Part shown: positions 9,389-17,184 of the stretch, piece after piece
Numbering within the stretch: the first letter of the stretch is position 1
Layout of the letters: every line of letters starts with the position of its first letter
NCBI GenBank assembly: GCA_003609755.1
Contig: AP017991.1
Span: forward strand, 1,505,501-1,569,500
Reading direction: 5' to 3'
Length of the DNA stretch: 64,000 nt
DNA from: Planktothrix agardhii NIES-204
GTDB lineage: Bacteria > Cyanobacteriota > Cyanobacteriia > Cyanobacteriales > Microcoleaceae
Notes under the pieces: model-generated
What the model saw: only the letters and a program-made list of their open reading frames with translations
Databases searched by the model: none
Told to the model about the DNA's origin: nothing
Position numbers and translations under genes: made by a program

Positions 9389-9543
9389 CTAATAGTTTGA
9401 GCTAACTCCAGTGGGAACGCCAGGGCTGTTTCATTAGCCAAAAGTTATGTACAAACAAGCTAAAGATCGTTGATATTTTCGGCTATCATTCTTTGATTTA
9501 TTGTCGGGGAATGATAGCCATTGATTATGAGAAGATTAAGAAT
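9389..9543. other. Intergenic stretch with a cagggctgtttcatt fragment
   Basis: No gene is visible. The sequence CAGGGCTGTTTCATT at about 9421-9435 is the same short end that bounds the inverted-repeat element at 52979-53121, and it also occurs near 42182. An imperfect inverted repeat (GGCTATCATTC ... GAATGATAGCC) spans about 9481-9519. Confidence 0.4.
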
Positions 9544-9634
9544 TATAGCAATCCTATTTGAGTTGTGTAAAAGGGAACATGGGTAATATTTCTGACTGTT
9601 TCATGTCAGTATTAAAATGTTACAACCTATTATA
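9544..9634. mobile_element. MITE-A relic abutting the CRISPR array
   Basis: This 91-bp sequence begins with the MITE-A left end (TATAGCAATCCTATTTGAG) and keeps the right-side block ending TGTTACAACCTAT. It lacks the GC-rich middle and 10 bases of the right terminal repeat. Its last base is directly next to the first base of the outermost CRISPR repeat. Full 170-bp copies lie at 13901-14070 and 14183-14352. It therefore caps the leader-distal end of the array. Confidence 0.65.
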
Positions 9635-11540
9635 GTTTCAGTCCCGCAAGCAGGATTATTTTAATTGAAAGCTTAGCCAAAGAAAAATGTTCCGATGTTG
9701 ACCTTGAAAGTTTCAGTCCCGCAAGCAGGATTATTTTAATTGAAAGAGGGGGAAACGATACAAAACCCGACTCACTAGACACTTGTTTCAGTCCCGCAAG
9801 CAGGATTATTTTAATTGAAAGATCCCGCTATAGAGTTATTAATTGTGGATCTCTATAAGTTTCAGTCCCGCAAGCAGGATTATTTTAATTGAAAGCTTAT
9901 ATGTCTATTTATAGGTGTTTATAGGTGTTTAGTTTCAGTCCCGCAAGCAGGATTATTTTAATTGAAAGAAGGCGATTGTAGCTTGACTTTGTACATTAGT
10001 CATAGTTTCAGTCCCGCAAGCAGGATTATTTTAATTGAAAGTTTAGAGGATTTTAACCGACAATCAGATTCTATCAAAGGTTTCAGTCCCGCAAGCAGGA
10101 TTATTTTAATTGAAAGTCATATTTATCTCGACTCATTAATTCTTGCCATGTTTCAGTCCCGCAAGCAGGATTATTTTAATTGAAAGAGTCAAGGGTGTAA
10201 CCAAGCATAGCGTCCCTTGACGGATGTTTCAGTCCCGCAAGCAGGATTATTTTAATTGAAAGTGCGTCTAAGGGCTTAATCTTGTGAACTAAGTTATTAC
10301 GTTTCAGTCCCGCAAGCAGGATTATTTTAATTGAAAGGTTCCATGCAGCAATCCTATGCAGCAACAAACCATAGTTTCAGTCCCGCAAGCAGGATTATTT
10401 TAATTGAAAGAAAGGGTATGGGGTAAAAATTTCTGATTTTATAGAGATGTTTCAGTCCCGCAAGCAGGATTATTTTAATTGAAAGTTTAGGGGATTATTT
10501 CAGGACTAGGATAATGGTTTATGTTTCAGTCCCGCAAGCAGGATTATTTTAATTGAAAGAATGATAGGAGACTTAATCGGTTTCTTTCTAGCCATGATGG
10601 TGTTTCAGTCCCGCAAGCAGGATTATTTTAATTGAAAGTAAGAATTGTTACAACCCATTGATCTATTTTTAGGGATTGCCGTTTCAGTCCCGCAAGCAGG
10701 ATTATTTTAATTGAAAGACACTTAACTATCTTTCCCCTAGAACAACATGGAAACTATGTTTCAGTCCCGCAAGCAGGATTATTTTAATTGAAAGACATGA
10801 TGATTTAACCAATGAGAAGGTAAACTAATGTTTCAGTCCCGCAAGCAGGATTATTTTAATTGAAAGTCTTCACAGATACAACGACTTTTAATTCTTCCGT
10901 CATGTTTCAGTCCCGCAAGCAGGATTATTTTAATTGAAAGTTTCCGATTCAATATTAAGAGCGATCGTGTCTCCATGTTTCAGTCCCGCAAGCAGGATTA
11001 TTTTAATTGAAAGCGACAAGTCGATTATGGGCTCCATACACCATAGATTTGTTTCAGTCCCGCAAGCAGGATTATTTTAATTGAAAGCTTTATCCGGGGG
11101 AGCATGGCTACATCACTTTAGCGTTTCAGTCCCGCAAGCAGGATTATTTTAATTGAAAGTAACCCTATTAGTCAAACTGGTAGCAGTTCAACTACAGGAA
11201 AGTTTCAGTCCCGCAAGCAGGATTATTTTAATTGAAAGAGAAACAATTTATCCGATATTGAGTGAGGGATAATTGAGTTTCAGTCCCGCAAGCAGGATTA
11301 TTTTAATTGAAAGCTTAGGAGTAGCATTGCTTGAAAGCCTTGCAGTGTCAGAGAAGTTTCAGTCCCGCAAGCAGGATTATTTTAATTGAAAGAACTGCCT
11401 TGCTCCCTTTTCTATTCTCTAATTATGTTTCAGTCCCGCAAGCAGGATTATTTTAATTGAAAGGTTCAGCGATATTACCCATCGCTAGCGCAATTTTACT
11501 GTTGTTTCAGTCCCGCAAGCAGGATTATTTTAATTGAAAG
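9635..11540 (-). CRISPR. Type I-D CRISPR array, 26 repeats and 25 spacers
   Basis: Twenty-six identical 37-bp repeats are separated by 25 unique spacers of 33-42 bases; the first repeat is 9635-9671 and the last 11504-11540. On the plus strand the repeat starts GTTTCAGTCCCGC and ends TTTTAATTGAAAG. On the minus strand it starts CTTTCAATT, has a short stem (CCTG CTTG CGGG) and ends GGGACTGAAAC. The minus-strand form matches, from memory, the type I-D repeat of Synechocystis 6803 CRISPR1, whose crRNA handle is ACTGAAAC. Transcription is therefore taken as leftward, with the leader at 11541-11876 and the newest spacer at 11464-11503. No repeat is degenerate, even at the distal end. Confidence 0.97.
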
Positions 11541-11818
11541 TCTGCCGTCTGAAACCCTGATGGGGCGGTGATTCTGGAGCCCATTTTCGTGAACCTCAAA
11601 AATTGCCTCATTTCAGGCTTCGTTATTGCAACAGATTATCAATAACTAACCGGACTCAAAAGTATAAACTATTGATTTGTCAAGGTTCTAGCGTTTTTCG
11701 TGAACCCCCCCAGGTTTTCGCCCCCGCTTAGGTTCACGAAAATAATCATAAACCAAAACAATTTTCTTGTCAAGGGGAATCTTATATGATATTGCGATCG
11801 CCCCCAGACCTCTGAACT
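11541..11818 (-). promoter_or_regulatory. CRISPR leader with promoter and three GTTCACG boxes
   Basis: The 0.3-kb AT-rich gap between cas2 and the array is the leader for leftward transcription. On the minus strand it has a near-consensus sigma-70 promoter: TTGACA at 11768-11773, a 17-bp spacer and TATGAT at 11745-11750. Downstream are three copies of the box GGTTCACG or its complement: CGTGAACC read on the minus strand at 11731-11738, then inverted copies at 11699-11706 and 11588-11595. The first two form an inverted repeat around a GC-rich centre. The copy nearest the array is about 50 bases from the first repeat, a position suited to a role in spacer integration or regulation. Confidence 0.7.
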
Positions 11819-11853
11819 CAAATAAAAAACCCCGCATCCAACGGAAACAGGGT
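11819..11853 (-). terminator. Terminator of the cas operon
   Basis: On the minus strand ACCCTG (complement of 11848-11853) pairs with CGGGGT (complement of 11829-11834), including one G-T pair, and is followed by TTTTTTATTT. It lies 24 bases after the cas2 stop codon and separates the cas mRNA from the leader promoter. Confidence 0.6.
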
Positions 11854-11876
11854 CAACGGTATCCTATTCAATTTAA

Positions 11877-12173
11877 CTAGATGACAATAGCCTGATCTTG
11901 ACGGGGGTGTTCAGACCCATAGGTAATTGTGCGTTTCAGAGATCCCGCATCCAAAACATAAATCCGTACCGAATCTTCAGCAGGTTTAACTAACTTTTCA
12001 ATTTGGTGTTGTAAGTTCACAAACTGAACACTTGTTAAAAAGCATTCAAACACACTATACTGACACCATTTGCCATAACCCGACAACAATTTATGTAACC
12101 TTGTGCGCCGTTTATTAGCCGCTTTGCTATCGGGTAAATCGTAAATCACCAAATAAAATAACGTATTTTTCAT
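11877..12173 (-). CDS. cas2: CRISPR-associated endonuclease Cas2
   Basis: A 98-residue Cas2 of normal length. It opens with the beta-strand MKNTLFYLVIYDLPD, in which Asp12 is the expected metal-site aspartate, followed by the helix RRTRLHKLLSGYGKWCQYSVFECFL. Cas2 dimers form the core of the Cas1-Cas2 integrase that inserts new spacers at the leader end. The start overlaps the cas1 stop by 4 bases (12170-12173), so translation is coupled. It is the last gene of the leftward cas operon. Confidence 0.95.
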   Translation of the reverse strand: MKNTLFYLVIYDLPDSKAANKRRTRLHKLLSGYGKWCQYSVFECFLTSVQFVNLQHQIEKLVKPAEDSVRIYVLDAGSLKRTITYGSEHPRQDQAIVI

Positions 12174-13147
12174 CGTAATACCAAAGGTTTATAAACCAAG
12201 TCTTCCTGTAAATAGCGTCCTAATAATCGAGCTTGTAATTCAATCGCCCGTCGATAGGTGCACCGATACTCAAAAACTGGATGTTTAAACTCATCATTCA
12301 TTTTCCGTTCAAATGCTTGTAAAAACCGCTTACGTCCCTCATCTTTGAGTCGATAAGCACCCAAACTTTCGGTAAAATCATCCGGCTGAATTTCCCGTTT
12401 ATTTAATACCGAAAATACCAAACTATCCGCCACCAAAGGACGAAATTCCTCCATTAAATCCAGCACCATTGCGGGTTGACCCCGACTGACTTCATGCAAA
12501 TATCCAATATAAGGATCAAGTCCCACTAAATGCACCGATGCTGTTACCTGTACCCGCAATAAACCATAGGCAAAACTCAATAAAGCATTCACTGGATCGG
12601 TCGGTGGACGACGGTTGCGACCTGGAAAAGACCAAGGTTCATTTAAGATCGCTGACCATTCTCGAAAATAATCTTTTGCCGCAATTCCTTCCACTCCTCG
12701 AACTTCATCCAAAGTAGCTTTTTTAAACAGTAATTTTCTATGATTTTTCAAAGGAGTATCAGCAATTTTCTGACGATATAAAACCGTAGCTTGATTTTGA
12801 ATTTTAGCCGATACAATGGTTTTAACTAATTCCAAGCGACGTTCCGTATCCTGATATAATTCAAACTGGGCTAACCGTAGGGCTCCATTCCGAGAATATC
12901 CGGGTAAAGCACTGCCTAAATATTTGCCAAAACTGGTTAAATAGTGAACAGGCACTCCCAGTTCTAAAGCATAGGTGAGGGCATCTCCCGTGACTTGAGG
13001 ATTGCCCATTAATACCACTTGTTCGACGGTTTGGGCGGGAACCGATTGTTTATTCCATTTGCCACTTTCTTCTTGAGTTGCAACGGTAAAGGCTTCATAT
13101 TTTTTACCTAAAATTGCTTGAGGTTGGGTAATATAAAGAATAGACAT
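12170..13147 (-). CDS. cas1: CRISPR integrase Cas1
   Basis: A 325-residue Cas1. The N-terminal beta domain carries TVEQVVLMGNPQVTGDAL, and the helical catalytic domain follows. The expected metal ligands are Glu153 (EVRGVEGIAAKDYF), His218 (YIGYLHEVSRGQPAMVLDLMEEFRP) and an acidic residue at 230-233. With Cas2, and here Cas4, it captures prespacers and integrates them at the first repeat. It sits between cas4 (6-bp gap) and cas2 (4-bp overlap) in one adaptation module. The sequence resembles Cas1 from cyanobacterial I-D loci. Confidence 0.95.
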   Translation of the reverse strand: MSILYITQPQAILGKKYEAFTVATQEESGKWNKQSVPAQTVEQVVLMGNPQVTGDALTYALELGVPVHYLTSFGKYLGSALPGYSRNGALRLAQFELYQDTERRLELVKTIVSAKIQNQATVLYRQKIADTPLKNHRKLLFKKATLDEVRGVEGIAAKDYFREWSAILNEPWSFPGRNRRPPTDPVNALLSFAYGLLRVQVTASVHLVGLDPYIGYLHEVSRGQPAMVLDLMEEFRPLVADSLVFSVLNKREIQPDDFTESLGAYRLKDEGRKRFLQAFERKMNDEFKHPVFEYRCTYRRAIELQARLLGRYLQEDLVYKPLVLR

Positions 13148-13153
13148 TTTAAG

Positions 13154-13732
13154 TTAAACTCCTTGACAAATTAGTTCTTTTACTTCAAAGGGTAGACAAA
13201 TTCCTGTTAAACTACAAGCTTGACATTTTTTAGAATTGTTAATCGGTAAAGGGATTTTGCCCATGGCGGTTTTGTGAGCTAAGGTGATCGCTTCTTGGGT
13301 CATTTGTCGTAATTTTGGGGTAAATTCAACCCGTTGACGACGGCGATTTCCATGATAAAAAATTTCACCATAGGGAATTACTTTACCCGTGCGTTCTTCT
13401 AAACATAACGCCGCCGCACAAAGTTGAAAATGATCATTGAGATGTTGCGCCATTTTTCCCTTTTTATATTCTAAAGGAATCAGTTGACCCTCCCGTTCTT
13501 CCACAGCATCAATAATTCCACTTACTTTCAACTGTTCACTCCAGACCCACTGCTGACGGTGAATAATAGTATCACCTTCAAAAGTAGTTCCTTCTTCATT
13601 AATATTTTCATGGAGATAACGCCCCATAATAATATGTTCGTTATCCTTTGTTTCCCCCAATTGATATTCTAAATAAAATCGACGGGGGCAATATTCCCAA
13701 GCGTTGAGATAAGCTAAAGTTAAATCAGTCAT
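13154..13732 (-). CDS. cas4: CRISPR-associated exonuclease Cas4
   Basis: A 192-residue RecB-like nuclease. The four iron-sulfur cysteines are present as Cys15 (YCPRRF) and Cys170, Cys173 and Cys179 (KKCQACSLTGIC). The nuclease motifs are GIIDAVEER and LIPLEYKKGK. Cas4 trims prespacer ends and helps select the PAM during adaptation. The gene leads the cas4-cas1-cas2 module. It is separated from cas6 by a 0.64-kb patch of MITE insertions, so this module may need its own promoter or read-through. Confidence 0.95.
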   Translation of the reverse strand: MTDLTLAYLNAWEYCPRRFYLEYQLGETKDNEHIIMGRYLHENINEEGTTFEGDTIIHRQQWVWSEQLKVSGIIDAVEEREGQLIPLEYKKGKMAQHLNDHFQLCAAALCLEERTGKVIPYGEIFYHGNRRRQRVEFTPKLRQMTQEAITLAHKTAMGKIPLPINNSKKCQACSLTGICLPFEVKELICQGV

Positions 13733-13800
13733 CAGTTATCAGTTATCAGTTTTAGAGTTATCAGTTTTAGAGTTAACAGTTTTAGAGTTAACATTTAACG
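13733..13800. repeat. Short tandem repeats upstream of cas4
   Basis: A GTTATCAGTTTTAGA-like unit is repeated about four times with small changes (TTATCAGTTTTAGAGTTATCAG and variants). It directly abuts the cas4 start codon. Units of this kind (TCAGTTATCAGTTATC) recur at other intergenic sites in the window, for example 14380-14400, 43770-43795 and 62865. Confidence 0.5.
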
Positions 13801-13812
13801 GTTATTGGTTTT

Positions 13813-13900
13813 CTAGGATGATTTTGCTTGATTCATTATTGCCAATTCTGGTTTTTTTAGAATAGCAAAAAGAATTTTTCCGACTTCATCAGCATCTTGA
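13813..13900 (-). pseudogene. Short coding remnant of unknown gene
   Basis: On the minus strand an open frame runs into the MITE at 13901 and ends at 13813-13815, reading DADEVGKILFAILKKPELAIMNQAKSS. The composition and helical pattern look like the C-terminus of a real protein cut off by the MITE insertion or a deletion. I cannot name the family. It is too short to be functional. Confidence 0.3.
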
Positions 13901-14070
13901 TATAGCAATCCTATTTGAGTTGTGTTTAAAATCCCTGATCAAAAGGGAATAGAGAACAGCCCCCCCAAACCCCCCGTGCACGGGGGGCTAGGGGGGGAGG
14001 GATCTGGGGTAATACTTCTGGCCGTTTCATATCAGTATTGAAATGTTACAACCTATTTAGGATTGCTATA
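13901..14070. mobile_element. MITE-A copy 1 (170 bp)
   Basis: A 170-bp element starting TATAGCAATCCTA and ending TAGGATTGCTATA, so with 13-bp terminal inverted repeats. It has a GC-rich palindromic middle (CCCCCCGTGCACGGGGGG). It has no coding capacity. Copy 2 at 14183-14352 is the same length and differs at only a few positions, and a shortened copy lies at 9544-9634. The flanking TA suggests TA target use. Confidence 0.75.
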
Positions 14071-14080
14071 ACTGTTAACT

Positions 14081-14183
14081 AAGTAGGTGGTCATAATTAA
14101 AGTTAAAATCCTAAATGCTGTAAGCCCTTTAGAATAAGGATTTTAGCTTTCGGTTTGTTGACGTTATTTATGCCCGCCTACTT
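14081..14183. mobile_element. MITE-B (103 bp)
   Basis: A 103-bp non-coding element with imperfect terminal inverted repeats: it starts AAGTAGGTGGTCATAAT and ends ATTTATGCCCGCCTACTT. An inner inverted repeat (AAAATCCTAAATGCTG...AATAAGGATTTT) is also visible. It lies between the two MITE-A copies, so the cas operon here holds an A-B-A nest. Confidence 0.65.
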
Positions 14184-14352
14184 ATAGCAATCCTATTTGA
14201 GTTGTGTTCAAAATCCCTGATCAAAAGGGAATAGAGAACAGCCCCCCCAAACCCCCCGTGCACGGGGGGCTAGGGGGGGAGGGATCTGGGGTAATACTTC
14301 TGGCCATTTCATATCAGCATTGAAATGTTACAACCTATTTAGGATTGCTATA
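14183..14352. mobile_element. MITE-A copy 2 (170 bp)
   Basis: This is the second full-length MITE-A, in the same orientation and of the same length as the copy at 13901-14070. It begins TATAGCAATCCTA, ends TAGGATTGCTATA and carries the same GC-rich palindromic centre. Near-identity of the two copies points to recent movement or duplication. It ends 22 bases from the cas6 stop codon. Confidence 0.75.
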
Positions 14353-14373
14353 TCAACTATTAACTAACAACTA

Positions 14374-15195
14374 TTAACTAACAACTGATAACTGATGACT
14401 GATTCTCGTTTGTCCCATTCCCAGGGCGGTTTTACGACCGATGGCGGAGAAAAAGGCAAAATGGGCTAGAATGTTAGCAATTTTCGCTTCTTGAGGGTCA
14501 GGAAATCGATATTTAATCCATCCTTTTGCCCCAATTTCTACGTTATTTTCCATCTTTAAAGCATGGGTTTCTAAACTATAGGCAGAAACAAAACCTTGCC
14601 AAGCGATCGCCTCAAATTTTTGGGTTTCCGGTGCAAAGGCATTCCATCGTTTCATCAAACTAGAAAACACTAATTCTGGTGAGGGAAAAAGTTGCACATA
14701 TTTTTGTTGCTTAAAACTGGTGGGGGAAAGAAACTCTAAGGTAATATCATCGGAATTTTTTGGCAGTTTTGCTAACATTTGATAATCCCCCGAACCCACC
14801 CAAGGATGAGTACCAGGTAAGGAATGAATGCCTTTAATAATAAAAGGAAATTTACCTAAAGTTAGGGGTTTACTTCCCCATTGTTCAATACCGTTTAATA
14901 GGGGTTCCAGCAGACTCCCATTTAACAAACCAATCCGAAAATAAAACTCATCTCCTGAGCGAATTCTATCGCCACGACGATGACCAATTAAACCAGATAA
15001 ACTGATGGGAGAATCCTGACTATTATGGACATATTCAGAAGCATTTGGATCGCCCATTTGTAACCAGTACAAAACCTGAGCATGGATCGCCCGTCCTAAA
15101 GTGGGAGGTAAATAATCCCGATTAATAGCGGCTATTTGGACAATGATCGCATATAAATTAAAAGATTTATCAGACTGCAATGGTATTAACTCCAT
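14374..15195 (-). CDS. cas6: CRISPR RNA endonuclease Cas6 (type I-D)
   Basis: A 273-residue RAMP protein. The C-terminus carries the glycine-rich loop FSAIGRKTALGMGQTRIS typical of Cas6. The N-terminus (LQSDKSFNLYAIIVQIAAINRDYLPPTLGRAIHAQVLYWL) matches the Cas6 ferredoxin-like fold. It cleaves the pre-crRNA within each repeat, leaving the 8-base handle. The start overlaps the csc1 stop by 26 bases, indicating coupled translation. Downstream the operon is interrupted by MITEs. The last residues (HQLSVVS) read into the repeat-like flank, so the C-terminus may have been altered by insertion. Confidence 0.85.
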   Translation of the reverse strand: MELIPLQSDKSFNLYAIIVQIAAINRDYLPPTLGRAIHAQVLYWLQMGDPNASEYVHNSQDSPISLSGLIGHRRGDRIRSGDEFYFRIGLLNGSLLEPLLNGIEQWGSKPLTLGKFPFIIKGIHSLPGTHPWVGSGDYQMLAKLPKNSDDITLEFLSPTSFKQQKYVQLFPSPELVFSSLMKRWNAFAPETQKFEAIAWQGFVSAYSLETHALKMENNVEIGAKGWIKYRFPDPQEAKIANILAHFAFFSAIGRKTALGMGQTRISHQLSVVS

Positions 15196-15949
15196 AAGCC
15201 ACTCCTAAAGGTAAATTGATCGGAAAAGATAACTCGGTTAATTGTGACCATTCTGGCATTTCTTGCCCTTGATTCGGTTTTAAAATTTCTAAATATTCGC
15301 CTATTAATTGTGCCTGACTCAATAAACTAACCGGAGGCATAACAATCCGATTATATAAAAGTAAGCGACAAGATTGTGGTAAATCTACGGGATTTAAGGG
15401 ATGTTGACAGACATATTCTCCCGATTTTTTTTTAATCCCAGAATCAGGAATTGGTGTCACATCTACTTTAATTTTTGCCGCCCATTTTCCTAACCGTATC
15501 CAAGCCGGAAATTTCACCTCTGGCGGTGCAATAATATAAGTCTGATATCGGCTACCTACGGCTAATTCTTTAGCTCGACCATAGTTAATGGGATAGTTAC
15601 GATTTGCTCCTGTAGCCCCAAATTGTTTGGAAATTCCATAGTAATTTACTTGAGCCGCTTTAAAGGTATTAATTTGATAGGAACAGCGCAAAGGTTGGGC
15701 GGGAAAAACATAAATTTGGGCTCGATTGAGATGGAGTAAATTTTGTTCGCGATCGCCATCTAAATAAGCGGGCTTTTGAGCATTTTTCCCCTGTAGTCGA
15801 TAGGGTTTAGGAATATAAACCGCTTCAAATAACGCATAACTTAATGCCCAATTATGCAAATATTTTTCGGTTTCATACAGAATACCCATTTCCCGACTCG
15901 CAAAAAAAACATTATCATGCAAAGTCAAATGACAATGATAAAGAACCAT
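15170..15949 (-). CDS. csc1: Csc1 (Cas5d-type), I-D Cascade subunit
   Basis: A 259-residue protein beginning MVLYHCHLTLHDNVFFASREMGILYETEKYLHNWALSYAL, the expected N-terminus of Csc1. In type I-D Cascade, Csc1 takes the Cas5 role, capping the 5' handle of the crRNA and contacting Cas10d. It lies between csc2 and cas6, the usual I-D order. The gap to csc2 is 178 bp and contains paired tandem and inverted repeats, unusual inside this otherwise tight operon. Confidence 0.9.
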   Translation of the reverse strand: MVLYHCHLTLHDNVFFASREMGILYETEKYLHNWALSYALFEAVYIPKPYRLQGKNAQKPAYLDGDREQNLLHLNRAQIYVFPAQPLRCSYQINTFKAAQVNYYGISKQFGATGANRNYPINYGRAKELAVGSRYQTYIIAPPEVKFPAWIRLGKWAAKIKVDVTPIPDSGIKKKSGEYVCQHPLNPVDLPQSCRLLLYNRIVMPPVSLLSQAQLIGEYLEILKPNQGQEMPEWSQLTELSFPINLPLGVAYGVNTIAV

Positions 15950-15969
15950 TCAATTTTCCTCAAAAATTA

Positions 15970-16127
15970 AAGTTGTTGTAAAGTTGTTGCGCTTCAGCGC
16001 ACTCATAAAAGTTGTTGCGCTTCAGCGCACCCAAAGGTTTAAAAGAAAACAGGAAATTTCCAGCTTAATTTAATACCAAGATTGAGTGCTAAAGCACAAC
16101 AACTGAGTGCTAAAGCACAACAACTAA
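15970..16127 (-). repeat. Paired tandem repeats forming a long inverted repeat between csc2 and csc1
   Basis: On the plus strand a unit AAGTTGTTGCGCTTCAGCGCAC occurs twice at about 15984-16031, after a truncated AAAGTTGTTG. A second unit GAGTGCTAAAGCACAACAACT occurs twice at about 16084-16125. The two unit types are near-complements with their own inner palindromes (GCGCTTCAGCGC and TGCTAAAGCA). The csc2-csc1 mRNA could therefore fold into a large branched hairpin. Confidence 0.6.
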
Positions 16128-17162
16128 TTAAGAACTAGATTTTCCTTTCCCTTTGCCTTTTTCCTTGGTTAAAGCGCCATAGGTTTCGGCATAACTTTTT
16201 GTCTGTTGATAGAGAGTGGTCAAAGTTTCCCGCAAGCGGGTTTCATCCTGATAAATTGCACTTACTTCTGTTAATAATTCATCCAATTGAGGACGCAAAA
16301 TCACCTGACTTTTCCGCACAGGTTCCTTTTTGATTAAATTATCAGCCACTTCCGTTGCCTTCGTCAAAATATCACTAATCGGAGCATTAATATCTGGCTT
16401 TAACTGATCATAAATTGCCTGGGTAAAATGCAGATTGCTGAAAATTTCCCCATCACAAAAAGCAATTCCAAGAATATGATTTGTCATCGTACCCGTGCGC
16501 GATTCCTGTGCGCCGTAACGCCGGGTTCTTAACAAGTTTCCTAAGACATAAATAAACCCTTCCAATGTGGGATCGCGCAAAGTTTCAACAGTTGGAAATA
16601 CGATTTCAGGAAGAATGTGTTCCTGTTCGTTAATCGATGTACGAGTTTTCTTGTCTTGACTCCGTTTTGGATCGTCATAATCTAGGATCATTGTTCCTGC
16701 TTCGCCTAACGCATTGAAAGAGAAACTCTTGCGAGAATCTTGATAAGGAGTTAGAGAAAATGCAGAATCCGAATATACTTTAGAGCGTTCTGAACCGCTA
16801 TCACCGACAGCAAAACCATAAATTACACAATCTGGACACTTACCACAAAACTGTTCTCCACCATAACGACAGAAATTATCAGCCTTTTTGTCTTCCCCAT
16901 CTATCAAATTAATAGAGCGTAAGAGTTCGCGTCCAATTAGTCGTTCAGGGCTGACTTGTTTTCGCTTAAACATGACTATTCGAGCGATGAAATCTGGTGT
17001 ATTTAAACCTGCTTGAGTTCGAGTTGTATTTAGTATCCCGTCAGTTTGGAATACTGGGAACGATTGGCTGTGGCGCAGCATTAAGAAGTGGATATATTTG
17101 CTAGAAGCAAAGGGAGGAATATTGACATGAAATTGAGGTTTAAGTGTTTCGAGAATTGCCAT
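16128..17162 (-). CDS. csc2: Csc2 (Cas7d), I-D Cascade backbone
   Basis: About 344 residues from the ATG at 17162, beginning MAILETLKPQFHVNIPPFASSKYIHFLMLRHSQSF. This matches Csc2, the RRM-fold Cas7 subunit that polymerises along the crRNA in type I-D Cascade. A cysteine cluster (FCGKCPDCVIYG) is the expected zinc-binding insertion. I prefer this start to the one at 17171 because AAAGGAG lies 9 bases upstream of the second ATG but touches the first. The C-terminus is Lys/Gly-rich (EKGKGKGKSSS). Confidence 0.92.
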   Translation of the reverse strand: MAILETLKPQFHVNIPPFASSKYIHFLMLRHSQSFPVFQTDGILNTTRTQAGLNTPDFIARIVMFKRKQVSPERLIGRELLRSINLIDGEDKKADNFCRYGGEQFCGKCPDCVIYGFAVGDSGSERSKVYSDSAFSLTPYQDSRKSFSFNALGEAGTMILDYDDPKRSQDKKTRTSINEQEHILPEIVFPTVETLRDPTLEGFIYVLGNLLRTRRYGAQESRTGTMTNHILGIAFCDGEIFSNLHFTQAIYDQLKPDINAPISDILTKATEVADNLIKKEPVRKSQVILRPQLDELLTEVSAIYQDETRLRETLTTLYQQTKSYAETYGALTKEKGKGKGKSSS

Positions 17163-17184
17163 GGTGATCATCTCCTTTAAAGTG

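Noticed and set aside
9962-10367. Open frames of 73 (plus) and 63 (minus) codons
   Set aside because: Both lie wholly inside the CRISPR array and are built from repeat sequence (FSPASRIILIES and its complement LSIKIILLAGLK).
9635-11540. Rightward transcription of the array, with a leader at 9.5 kb
   Set aside because: The plus-strand repeat end ATTGAAAG is tempting, but a promoter and leader-like sequence lie on the cas2 side, the left flank is a MITE relic, and the known I-D handle matches the minus strand.
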